Positions 1 through 5,900 of a stretch of DNA of 10,273 bases are shown in pieces. Made by a program: the position numbers and the translations under genes. Source of the DNA: an uncultured Shinella sp. (GTDB lineage Bacteria; Pseudomonadota; Alphaproteobacteria; Rhizobiales; Rhizobiaceae); assembly GCA_946481465.1 (NCBI GenBank), contig CAMLOC010000062.1:1-10273 (forward strand), in the 5' to 3' direction. Position 1 is the stretch's first letter, and every line of letters begins with the position of its first letter. The notes under the pieces were generated by a model that saw only the letters and a list, made by a program, of their open reading frames with translations, did no database searches and had not been told where the DNA came from.

Positions 1-662
1 AGCACCACGCCGCCGAGGCAGCGGCCCTGGCCGTCGATATGCTTGGTGGCCGAATAGACGACGACATGCGCGCCAAGCTCCAGCGGCTTCTGGAAGAGCG
101 GGGTCGCAAAGACGTTGTCGACGACGACCTTGGCGCCGATCTGGTTGGCGAGCTTGGCAACGCCCGCGATGTCGATGACCTCCAGCGTCGGGTTGGTCGG
201 GCTTTCGAGGAAGAACACCTTGGTGTTCTTCTGGATCGCCTTCTCCCAGTTGGAAAGGTCGCGGCCGTCGATCAGCGTGCATTCGATGCCGTATTTCGGC
301 GCGAGCGTCTCGACCACCCAGCGGCAGGAGCCGAAGAGGGCGCGGGCGGCGACGATATGGTCGCCGGCCTTGAGCTGGCAGAGGATCGCGGCGGCGACGG
401 CGGCCATGCCGGAGGCGGTGGCGCGCGCATCCTCGGCGCCTTCCAGCATGCACATGCGCTTTTCGAACATGTCGTTGGTCGGGCTGCCGTAGCGGGCGTA
501 GATGAAGCCGTCCGTCTCGCCCTTGAAACGAGCCTCTGCCGCTGCCGAGGTGTCGTAGACGAAGCCCTGCGTGAGGAAGATTGCTTCTGCGGTTTCACCA
601 TGCTGGGAGCGGGTGGTTCCGCCGTGGACGAGTTGGGTGGCCGGGCGCCAGGACTTGCTCAT
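1..662 (-). CDS. metZ: O-succinylhomoserine sulfhydrylase (partial, 3' end outside window)
   Basis: PLP enzyme of the Cys/Met metabolism family that makes homocysteine from O-succinylhomoserine and sulfide, in the cytoplasm. The first 220 codons are present and the rest lies left of base 1. The protein starts MSKSWRPATQLVHGGTTRSQ, as is typical of alphaproteobacterial MetZ. Family landmarks are YARYGSPTND (about residues 55-64), the ESPTNPTLEV stretch (153-162), the PLP-ring aspartate in VVDNVFATP (182) and the Schiff-base lysine in SATKHIDGQGR (Lys207). The ATG is preceded by GAAGG about 10 nt upstream. A SAM-II riboswitch sits in the leader, which supports a methionine-pathway role. A cystathionine gamma-synthase or O-acetylhomoserine sulfhydrylase (MetY) is the alternative; the N-terminus and the riboswitch favour MetZ. 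Confidence 0.93.
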   Translation of the reverse strand, partial: MSKSWRPATQLVHGGTTRSQHGETAEAIFLTQGFVYDTSAAAEARFKGETDGFIYARYGSPTNDMFEKRMCMLEGAEDARATASGMAAVAAAILCQLKAGDHIVAARALFGSCRWVVETLAPKYGIECTLIDGRDLSNWEKAIQKNTKVFFLESPTNPTLEVIDIAGVAKLANQIGAKVVVDNVFATPLFQKPLELGAHVVVYSATKHIDGQGRCLGGVV

Positions 663-681
663 GTGATCGTCGCCTTCAAAC

Positions 682-713
682 AAAAAAACCGGCCGCAAAA
701 GCAGGCCGGTTTT
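682..713 (-). terminator. Intrinsic terminator between SAM-II aptamer and metZ start
   Basis: On the minus strand, arms at 713-704 and 694-685 pair over ten bases (four A-U, then CCGGCC with GGCCGG). Inside them a GC/GC pair and a short A/U loop follow. The stem runs directly into seven U at 688-682. This is a textbook Rho-independent terminator, about 20 nt upstream of the metZ start codon and about 8 nt downstream of the aptamer. It therefore probably works as the riboswitch expression platform rather than ending an upstream gene, because the only promoter seen lies just before the aptamer. Confidence 0.8.
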
Positions 714-720
714 GAACCCG

Positions 721-779
721 GCCTTTTTAGCTACTTGTTTTACGTGGCTGCAAGCCGGCCGGCCAAATCACCACGGGAT
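721..779 (-). promoter_or_regulatory. SAM-II riboswitch aptamer upstream of metZ
   Basis: Read on the minus strand, P1 is CGTGG (775-771) pairing with CCACG (747-743). The first arm is followed by the conserved TGATTTGGCCGG segment and then CTTGCAG before the second P1 arm. The 3' part carries the conserved ACAAGTAGCTAAAAAGG stretch that forms the pseudoknot in SAM-II RNAs. Family knowledge: SAM-II (metA element) binds S-adenosylmethionine and switches off methionine genes in alphaproteobacteria. Here it would repress metZ when SAM is plentiful. A covariance-model search (Rfam SAM_alpha) would confirm it. Confidence 0.92.
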
Positions 780-785
780 AATCTG

Positions 786-814
786 CTAATACTGCGCGGC
801 CGCGCTTGCGTCAA
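786..814 (-). promoter_or_regulatory. Housekeeping promoter of the metZ riboswitch transcript
   Basis: On the minus strand, -35 TTGACG (814-809) and -10 TATTAG (791-786) are separated by exactly 17 bp. Transcription would start near 779, at the 5' edge of the SAM-II aptamer, giving a leader of about 117 nt before the metZ ATG. Spacing and position fit well. Confidence 0.75.
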
Positions 815-853
815 TTGGCGGCATTTGGTTTTGTGCGGGCCTTCCGGGTATTG

Positions 854-900
854 TTCCGAAACGTGGGCACCGGTTTTCGGAAGAAACGATGCGAAAAGCG
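854..900. repeat. Rhizobial-type dispersed palindromic element (metZ-dcd intergenic)
   Basis: TTCCGAAA (854-861) and TTTCGGAA (875-882) form a perfect 8-bp inverted repeat around CGTGGGCACCGG, followed by GAAACGATGCGAAAAGCG. From memory, near-identical strings (CCGAAAACCGGTGCCCAC and its complement, with an ATGCGAAAA tail) occur many times in intergenic regions of Rhizobiaceae. I see only one copy here, so the dispersed nature is recall, not observation. It lies between the metZ promoter and the dcd start and could sit in the dcd leader as a hairpin. Confidence 0.5.
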
Positions 901-940
901 GACGGCCGGACCTTCCTGCCCGATGCGCTGACGGGACGGT

Positions 941-2056
941 ATGGCGATGGGTGGTTCTGCAACACGCAGCACGGGCATTCTGGCGGACAACGCCATTCGC
1001 GGCTTGTTCGATGCCGGCAGGCTGAAGAGCGAGGCCGCGCTCGACGACGACCAGATCCAGCCGGCGAGCCTCGACCTGCGGCTCGGAGCGAAGGCCTTCC
1101 GCGTGCGCGCGAGTTTCCTTCCGGGGCCGGCGCATCTCGTCGCCGACAAGCTCGACCGCCTGCAACTGCACGTCATCGACCTCACCGAGGGCGCGGTATT
1201 GGAGACGGGCTGCGTCTACATCGTGCCGCTGATGGAAAGCCTCGACCTGCCGGCGGAGCTGGCGGCGTCGGCCAATCCGAAAAGCTCCACCGGCCGCCTT
1301 GATATCTTCACCCGCGTCATCACCGACCGCGCGCAGGAATTCGACAAGATCCCGGCCGGCTATAGCGGCCCGCTCTATCTCGAGATCTCGCCGCGCACCT
1401 TCCCCATCGTCGTGCGCCGCGGCTCGCGCCTGTCGCAGATCCGCTTCCGCAAGGGCAATGCCCTGCTCGGCGAAAGCGAACTGCTCGCCCTCCACGGCAC
1501 GGACACGCTCGTCGCCAGCGAGACGCCGAACGTCTCGGGCGGCGGCATCGCACTGTCCATCGACCTCAAGGGCACCGGCCCGGACGGGCTCATCGGCTAT
1601 CGCGGCAAGCACCACACCTCCGTCGTCGATGTCGATCGCAAGAACCAGCACGATATCTTCGATTTCTGGGAGCCGCTGTTCAGCCGCGGCCGCAACGAAC
1701 TGATCCTCGATCCCGACGAGTTCTACATCCTCGTCTCGCGCGAGGCCGTGCACGTCCCGCCGCTCTATGCCGCCGAGATGACGCCTTTCGATCCGCTCGT
1801 CGGCGAGTTCCGCGTGCACTATGCCGGTTTCTTCGATCCCGGCTTCGGCCATGCGCCGGCCGGCGGCTCCGGCAGCCGCGCCGTTCTCGAAGTGCGCAGC
1901 CATGAAGTGCCCTTCATCCTCGAGCACGGCCAGATCGTCGGCCGCCTCGTCTACGAGCACATGCTCGGTGCGCCCGAAGGCCTCTACGGCTCCGGCCTCG
2001 GCTCCAACTACCAGGCGCAGGGCCTGAAGCTGTCGAAGCATTTCCGCGCCGGCTAG
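941..2056 (+). CDS. dcd: dCTP deaminase, long two-domain alphaproteobacterial form
   Basis: Cytoplasmic nucleotide enzyme that deaminates dCTP to dUTP, feeding dUMP/dTTP synthesis. The 371-aa protein is about twice the length of the E. coli enzyme (193 aa) and contains two dUTPase-like halves, as in the long DCD family (PF06559). The first half has IQPASLDLRLG (39-49), NPKSSTGRLDIFTR (112-125) and GYSGPLYLEISP (140-151). The second half has GFFDPGFG (296-303) and AVLEVRSHEVPFILEHGQIVGRL (from 314), resembling the C-terminal beta-strands of single-domain DCD. The start could be ATG 941 or ATG 947; GGGA at 933-936 is close to 941, so 947 is a real alternative. No clear promoter was found. It is divergent from metZ and convergent with the RTX glycosidase gene. 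Confidence 0.9.
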   Translation: MAMGGSATRSTGILADNAIRGLFDAGRLKSEAALDDDQIQPASLDLRLGAKAFRVRASFLPGPAHLVADKLDRLQLHVIDLTEGAVLETGCVYIVPLMESLDLPAELAASANPKSSTGRLDIFTRVITDRAQEFDKIPAGYSGPLYLEISPRTFPIVVRRGSRLSQIRFRKGNALLGESELLALHGTDTLVASETPNVSGGGIALSIDLKGTGPDGLIGYRGKHHTSVVDVDRKNQHDIFDFWEPLFSRGRNELILDPDEFYILVSREAVHVPPLYAAEMTPFDPLVGEFRVHYAGFFDPGFGHAPAGGSGSRAVLEVRSHEVPFILEHGQIVGRLVYEHMLGAPEGLYGSGLGSNYQAQGLKLSKHFRAG

Positions 2057-2096
2057 GCCTTTCCGGTAAACCGCTGCGGCTTTTGCCGGAAAGGCC
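2056..2096. terminator. Hairpin shared by convergent dcd and RTX glycosidase genes
   Basis: GGCCTTTCCGG plus TAAA (2056-2070) pairs with TTTG plus CCGGAAAGGCC (2082-2096), giving about 15 pairs with one G-U and an 11-nt loop. The left arm begins at the last base of the dcd TAG codon, and the structure ends eight bases short of the opposing stop codon. It fits between two convergent genes as a bidirectional terminator, but no run of U follows on the plus strand, so Rho-independent action is not certain. Confidence 0.6.
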
Positions 2097-2103
2097 ATCG
2101 GTT

Positions 2104-3573
2104 CTAGAGGATGAAGTCGCCCTTGACGAAGACGAGGGCGTCGTCGAAGCGGATGGAGAAATCCGCCTTGCCGTCTCCGTTCACGTCGCCGAAGACGAGG
2201 GTGTCGCCGCCCTTGGCTTCGAAGCGCAATTCGCCCGCCTTCTTGTGGAAGGCCTCGGTGCCGATGAAGGTGAATGCCTGGTCGCCGCCGGATTTCGTGC
2301 TGGCGTCGATGGCCTTCAGGTCGATCCGGTCGCCGTCTTTCCGGGAGAAGTCGAGGATCGTGTCGCGTCCCGAGGCCGCGACGGTCGAATCCTTGATCGA
2401 TTTGAAGACGAAGCTGTCGGCGCCGGTGCCGCCCTTGAGCCTGTCGGACCCGCCGCCGCCCGCCAGCTTGTCCTTGCCCGCGCCTCCGTAGAGCCAGTCG
2501 CTGCCGGCCCGCCCGTCGATCCTGTCATTGCCGCCGAGCCCGTGGATCGTGTCGGAAAGCTTCGAACCGCGCAGGGCATCGGCCTTCTGCGAGGGTTTGA
2601 TATAGGCCGGATCGCCGTCATGGGTTCCGACCAGCCGGTCGAGATCCCGGTCGGGCGAAGCGAAGGGGATGAAGCCGTCTTCCAGCGCCAGCGCGTTGAA
2701 ATCGGCGACCCGCTTGTCGCCGTTGACATAGTCGACGACGAAGACCGGCTTGCCCTTGTCGAGGAAGTCCCGCTTGAGGGTCGCGATGGTCTCCTTGTCC
2801 GGATCGAGCCGGTTGTTCTCGTCCTTGTCGCCGCGATAGTAGAGGTCTTCCACCGCGATGCCGCCGATGGCGTCGAGATAGGCCTTCTTGCGCGCGGTGT
2901 CGGAGCCGAGATCATTGAGGATCCAGGCGCCGTTCTGCGGGATCACGAAGAAATCCGGATTGGTCTCGCGCGCGTGGTCCGTCAGCGCGACGATGAAATC
3001 CACCATGCGCTGCGCCGCCTGCTTGACGGTTTTCGGGTCGCCCGCCTCGCGGTCCTTGGCCGACACTTCCGCGCCCCAGAAATAATAGCCATCGACGATA
3101 TCGAGATAGGCCGCATCGAAGCCGGCCTTGACGATGGCATCGACCTCGCCGGTCTTCTTGTCGTTGAAGATGATCTTCTGCCAGTCGGAATCCCAGTAAC
3201 GGACCTTGCGGCTTTCCGGCCAGTCCGGATTGACCGGGCCCAGCCAGTCCGGCGCCTTGCCGGTCAGCTTGCCCGTCGCGATGCCCGTGGTCGTCCAGTC
3301 GTCGTGCCAGTAGTCACGGAAATCCGAGGCCTCGCCGATCGAGGTATAGGAGACGACGACGGAGCGTCCGCCCATGCCGTCCTTCATGCGGGCGATCTCG
3401 TCGGCGGAAAACCGTCCGGCCTCGGTCCCGTCGCGCGACACGTCGATCACCAACAGGTCGTGTGTTGACGAGGCGAGCAGCGACGGGTCGAGGCCGCCGC
3501 CGTTCAGTCCTTGCAGTTCATAGCCCCAGTTGTCGACGGAGACGGTTCCGGTGGAGGTCTTGAACTTGATCAT
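2104..3573 (-). CDS. Secreted GH114/MJ1477-type glycosidase with RTX repeats
   Basis: Predicted extracellular polysaccharide hydrolase, 489 aa from ATG 3573. Residues about 35-320 match the GH114 / MJ1477-TM1410 TIM-barrel family (endo-alpha-1,4-polygalactosaminidase type): VVVSYTSIGEASDFRDYW (72-89), RYWDSDWQKII (125-135), AAYLDIVDGYYFW (154-166), PQNGAW (212-217) and VEDLYY (241-246). Asp158 and Glu242 are candidate catalytic residues by analogy. Residues about 340-390 hold RTX nonapeptides (GGNDRIDG, AGSDWLYG, GGAGKDKLAG, GGGSDRLKG, GGTGADSF), followed by a serralysin-type C-terminal region with DVNGDGKADF (463-472). There is no N-terminal signal peptide. The protein ends in DFIL, an Asp followed by three hydrophobic residues, as in type I secretion signals of the protease type. 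No secretion genes are in the window. The reading frame stays open upstream to 3762, but the SD-like AGG at 3581-3579 supports 3573 (or 3576). Substrate unknown. Confidence 0.82.
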   Translation of the reverse strand: MIKFKTSTGTVSVDNWGYELQGLNGGGLDPSLLASSTHDLLVIDVSRDGTEAGRFSADEIARMKDGMGGRSVVVSYTSIGEASDFRDYWHDDWTTTGIATGKLTGKAPDWLGPVNPDWPESRKVRYWDSDWQKIIFNDKKTGEVDAIVKAGFDAAYLDIVDGYYFWGAEVSAKDREAGDPKTVKQAAQRMVDFIVALTDHARETNPDFFVIPQNGAWILNDLGSDTARKKAYLDAIGGIAVEDLYYRGDKDENNRLDPDKETIATLKRDFLDKGKPVFVVDYVNGDKRVADFNALALEDGFIPFASPDRDLDRLVGTHDGDPAYIKPSQKADALRGSKLSDTIHGLGGNDRIDGRAGSDWLYGGAGKDKLAGGGGSDRLKGGTGADSFVFKSIKDSTVAASGRDTILDFSRKDGDRIDLKAIDASTKSGGDQAFTFIGTEAFHKKAGELRFEAKGGDTLVFGDVNGDGKADFSIRFDDALVFVKGDFIL

Positions 3574-3612
3574 CATGCCCTGTCTTGCTGCAATGGTAGT
3601 CGCCGGCCACAT

Positions 3613-3668
3613 CCTAAAGCACGTCGCGCGAAAGTGTGCAGCGGTTTTGTGACAAAGGCAGGTGAAAG
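3613..3668. repeat. Second rhizobial-type intergenic palindromic element
   Basis: CTAAAGCACGTCGCGCGAAA, then GTGTGCAGCGG and TTTTGTGAC, resembles from memory an abundant Rhizobium/Agrobacterium intergenic sequence (CTAAAGCGCGTCGCGCGAAA with GCAGCGGTTTTGCGAC). GTCGC (3623-3627) can pair with GTGAC (3649-3653) through one G-U, with AAA/TTT inside, so the foldback survives the substitutions. It lies upstream of the RTX glycosidase gene. Only one copy is visible here, so its repeat status rests on recall. Confidence 0.45.
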
Positions 3669-3755
3669 ATCGGGGACCGAAAGCGCGGGAGCGCGACCTT
3701 GAGGGACCGCGCCGCGTTTTCGCATGGGCCGGCCCGGGCTTCTCCGCGCCCTCGC

Positions 3756-3784
3756 TTGACATGCCCGGCGAACTGTTGAATGAC
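3756..3784 (+). promoter_or_regulatory. Probable tRNA-Gly promoter
   Basis: CTTGACATG contains a consensus -35 TTGACA (3756-3761), the form common for stable-RNA promoters in alphaproteobacteria. The -10 is weak: GAATGA at 3778-3783 (16-bp spacing) or AATGAC at 3779-3784 (17 bp). The predicted start near 3790 would precede the mature tRNA by about 14 nt. The -35 and the position are good; the -10 is uncertain. Confidence 0.5.
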
Positions 3785-3803
3785 TGCGCCGTCGCGCTGC
3801 CTT

Positions 3804-3877
3804 GCGGGTATGATGTAATGGTAGCCTGTCAGCTTCCCAAGCTGAACGCGCGGGTTCGATTCCCGCTACCCGCTCCA
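3804..3877 (+). tRNA. tRNA-Gly (anticodon CCC), CCA encoded
   Basis: The cloverleaf is complete. The acceptor GCGGGTA (3804-3810) pairs with TACCCGC (3867-3873), followed by T and an encoded CCA (3875-3877). The D-loop has AATGGTA, the anticodon arm is TCAGC-TTCCCAA-GCTGA with anticodon CCC, and the T arm has GCGGG-TTCGATT-CCCGC. It reads glycine GGG codons. It ends 10 bp from the stop codon of the convergent glycosyltransferase gene, with no terminator visible in that gap. Confidence 0.96.
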
Positions 3878-3887
3878 ATCTCCAGGA

Positions 3888-5822
3888 TTATCCGGCTTGC
3901 GTTCCCGCCTGTGGCTGCGCCGCCCGATGGGCTGTCTTGTTCCAGAAGAAGGGATTGTGGCGCAGTTCGCCCACCGCGCGCCAGGCGGCGACCGACAGCA
4001 GCAGCCAGTAGACGGGCGTCATCATCCAGTGCCGGCCGATGGCCGCCTGTTCGCGCTCGGTCATGCCGCCCCGCCCGAGCGCGATGAAGACGGCATAGCT
4101 GCCGAAGATGTTGACCATGTCGATGACGAAGAGGGTGAATTCGAGCGGCCCCACCAGATAGGCGGACTGGAAGAACAGCGACCAGGTGACGAGACCGAGA
4201 TAGGCGAGGATCAGCGGGTGGGCGAGCGAGGAGAGGATGAGCCCGCCGATCAGCACCTGGAAGACGAGGCTGGGCCAGAGGCCCATTTCCGAGACGAGGC
4301 GCGAGGGGTGGCGCATCAGCACGAGCCAGGTCTGCAGCCAGCCCTTGAACCAGCGGGTGCGCTGGCCGAGCCAGGCGCCGCGCCCGACGGGCGCTTCCTC
4401 GTAGGTCGGCCGGGTGAGCGTGCCGCAGCGATAGCCGAGCCGGTAGAGCCGCAAACCGAGATCGGCATCCTCCGTGACATTGTAGGGATCCCATCCGCCG
4501 GCCTGCTGGAGGACGCGCGTGCGAAAATGGTTGGACGTGCCGCCGAGCGGCATGGGCAGGCGCGCGGCGGCAAGGCGCGGCAGCAGCACGCGGAAGAGCC
4601 CGGCATATTCGAGTGCGAACAGCGCGCTCAGCCAGCTTTCCCCGGCATTGGTGACGACGAGCGGCGCCTGGAGGCAGGCGACGTCCGGCGGTCCGGCTTC
4701 GAAGGTGCGCCAGGCCTCTTCCAGTTGCATCGGGTCGACGCGATCCTCGGCGTCGTAGATGACGAGGTAGTCGCCGCGTGCCGCGCCCAGCGCATAGGTG
4801 AGCGCCTTCGGCTTGGTGCGCGGCCGGCCGGGCGGCACCGCGACGATCTCGTATTGCCGGCCGAGGCGGGTGAGGGCGAGCGCATCGAGCGTTTCCTGGT
4901 CGTCCGCCTCGCAGATCAGCTTGATATCGAGGCGGGCCGGTGGCCACTCGATGCGGTTGAGGGTGTCGATGAGTTGCGGCACCACCTCCGCTTCCCGGTA
5001 GAGGGCGACGAAGATGGAATAGGTCGGCCGCGGCCGGGCCGGCGGCGGCGGCACGAGCGCCCGGCGCTCCCGACGGTATTTTGCGATGAGGGCGACGAGG
5101 CGGATCAGGACGGTGCCGAGGAAGAGCAGGCTCAGCACGATATGCAATGCCAGCGTGGCCAGCACGGGGGCGAGGGCGGCGAGCACGAGGAGGAGGGTGA
5201 CGGCGACGCCGGTATAAAAGCCCTGCCGCCCGCGCAACGTGATGCGGGCGCTCGCCTCCGGCATGGTGGCGTGGAGGTCGTCCACCGTATCGCGCAGCCG
5301 CCGGCACTGGCCTGCCTGCCAGAGCGCGGTCCTCAGGGCCGAAGGCGTGGTCGCCGCCATCATGGTGCGCAGGACCGGTGAATGCGCCAGCCGCTCGCCG
5401 AGATAGGCGAGCCGTTCGGCACTCGGCACGATCGCCGTCGTCGGCGCGCGCGAGGCATGGCGCAAGCGCACCACGGTCGGATCGATGAGTTGGGTATCGG
5501 CACCGGGAAGGTCCTCGACTTCGGCCGGATCCAGCCGGTCGAGGAAGGGAATGTCGAGGATCTCGGCCAGCGCTTCATAGTAGATCTGTTCCGAGACCGA
5601 GCCGCTCGCCAGCAGTTCCGTTTCCAGCGACGTGCCGTGCTGGCTGGCGCGCACCAGCATGGTCGAGATGAGGGGCTTGGGCAGGCCGAGGCGCCGGAAG
5701 AGCCGGGCTTCCGTCATCAGGCGGGAGGGCACGGTGTCGTCGGGCAAGGGCGCCAGCGGCGCCGGCAGGACGCCGATTGCGGTGGCGAAACCGATGTCGT
5801 CGGGATATTCTGCCAGTCGCAT
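3888..5822 (-). CDS. GT2 membrane glycosyltransferase with N-terminal GspE/MshE-like domain
   Basis: Predicted inner-membrane processive-type glycosyltransferase, 644 aa, using a nucleotide sugar to build a polysaccharide of unknown identity. Residues about 45-110 resemble the GSPII_E_N/MshEN fold (SLETELLASGSVSEQIYYEA, then ALAEILDIPFLDRLDP). Two membrane helices follow at about 202-246. The GT2 catalytic core holds YSIFVALYREAEV (268-280), EADD (305-308), the DXD-like DAED (357-360), TEDADLGLRL (450-459) and QRTRW (487-491), the QxxRW motif of BcsA-type synthases. Three or four membrane helices lie between about 515 and 617. No PilZ domain is present. ATG 5822 is the only usual start codon in frame after an upstream TAG, yet the strong AAAGGAGG lies 29 nt away. 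The gene is divergent from the binding-protein gene, 56 bp apart. A cellulose or chitin synthase-like role is possible; specificity cannot be read. Confidence 0.85.
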   Translation of the reverse strand: MRLAEYPDDIGFATAIGVLPAPLAPLPDDTVPSRLMTEARLFRRLGLPKPLISTMLVRASQHGTSLETELLASGSVSEQIYYEALAEILDIPFLDRLDPAEVEDLPGADTQLIDPTVVRLRHASRAPTTAIVPSAERLAYLGERLAHSPVLRTMMAATTPSALRTALWQAGQCRRLRDTVDDLHATMPEASARITLRGRQGFYTGVAVTLLLVLAALAPVLATLALHIVLSLLFLGTVLIRLVALIAKYRRERRALVPPPPARPRPTYSIFVALYREAEVVPQLIDTLNRIEWPPARLDIKLICEADDQETLDALALTRLGRQYEIVAVPPGRPRTKPKALTYALGAARGDYLVIYDAEDRVDPMQLEEAWRTFEAGPPDVACLQAPLVVTNAGESWLSALFALEYAGLFRVLLPRLAAARLPMPLGGTSNHFRTRVLQQAGGWDPYNVTEDADLGLRLYRLGYRCGTLTRPTYEEAPVGRGAWLGQRTRWFKGWLQTWLVLMRHPSRLVSEMGLWPSLVFQVLIGGLILSSLAHPLILAYLGLVTWSLFFQSAYLVGPLEFTLFVIDMVNIFGSYAVFIALGRGGMTEREQAAIGRHWMMTPVYWLLLSVAAWRAVGELRHNPFFWNKTAHRAAQPQAGTQAG

Positions 5823-5832
5823 GCAGCCCCGC

Positions 5833-5859
5833 AGCCGCGCAAGCGGCTACGCCTCCTTT
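5833..5859 (-). promoter_or_regulatory. Strong Shine-Dalgarno followed by a hairpin in the GT2 leader
   Basis: On the minus strand a near-consensus SD, AAAGGAGG (5859-5852), is followed after three bases by a perfect 6-bp hairpin, AGCCGC-TTGC-GCGGCT (5848-5833). Ten more bases then lead to ATG 5822. The linear SD-to-ATG distance is 29 nt, too long for normal initiation. If the hairpin forms, the distance falls to about 13 nt. GGGG at about 5 nt from the ATG is a weaker alternative site. Confidence 0.5.
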
Positions 5860-5872
5860 AAACCCCAGGTTG

Positions 5873-5900
5873 ATTGTAATGCGGCAGATGAAAATTGCAC
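5873..5900 (-). promoter_or_regulatory. Candidate promoter for the GT2 glycosyltransferase
   Basis: On the minus strand, TACAAT (5878-5873) is a good -10 hexamer, with GTGCAA (5900-5895) 16 bp upstream as a poor -35. The predicted start near 5866 would place the AAAGGAGG at the beginning of a short leader. The -10 lies immediately upstream of the start codon of the divergent binding-protein gene and the -35 lies within its first codons, so the two genes would share control DNA. Confidence 0.35.

Noticed and set aside
39..1025. A 328-codon plus-strand open frame opposite metZ
   Set aside because: Antisense to metZ and running across the riboswitch; the minus strand encodes clear MetZ motifs including the PLP lysine.
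740..2098. A 452-codon minus-strand open frame across dcd and the SAM-II region
   Set aside because: Antisense shadow of dcd that also covers the riboswitch and promoter; no domain features.
2463..2530. Short repeated GC-rich DNA considered as a repeat array
   Set aside because: The periodicity comes from the glycine/aspartate nonapeptides of the RTX domain, not from a separate DNA repeat or CRISPR; there are no spacers.
2083..3468. A 461-codon plus-strand open frame opposite the RTX glycosidase gene
   Set aside because: Val/Asp/Glu-rich antisense shadow; the minus strand shows clear GH114 and RTX motifs.
3573..3878. A 101-codon minus-strand frame over the tRNA, with a start resembling VAGIEPARSAWEADR
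   Set aside because: It is the antisense translation of the tRNA-Gly gene, a well-known annotation artefact. The tRNA cloverleaf is complete on the other strand.
3829..5307. A 492-codon minus-strand open frame across the glycosyltransferase
   Set aside because: Arg/Pro/Ala-rich composition without domains, in a shifted frame of the GT2 gene, which has all its catalytic motifs; its end runs into the tRNA.
3897..5381. A 494-codon plus-strand open frame opposite the glycosyltransferase
   Set aside because: Complementary-strand shadow caused by high GC; Glu/Gly/Arg-rich with no recognisable motif.
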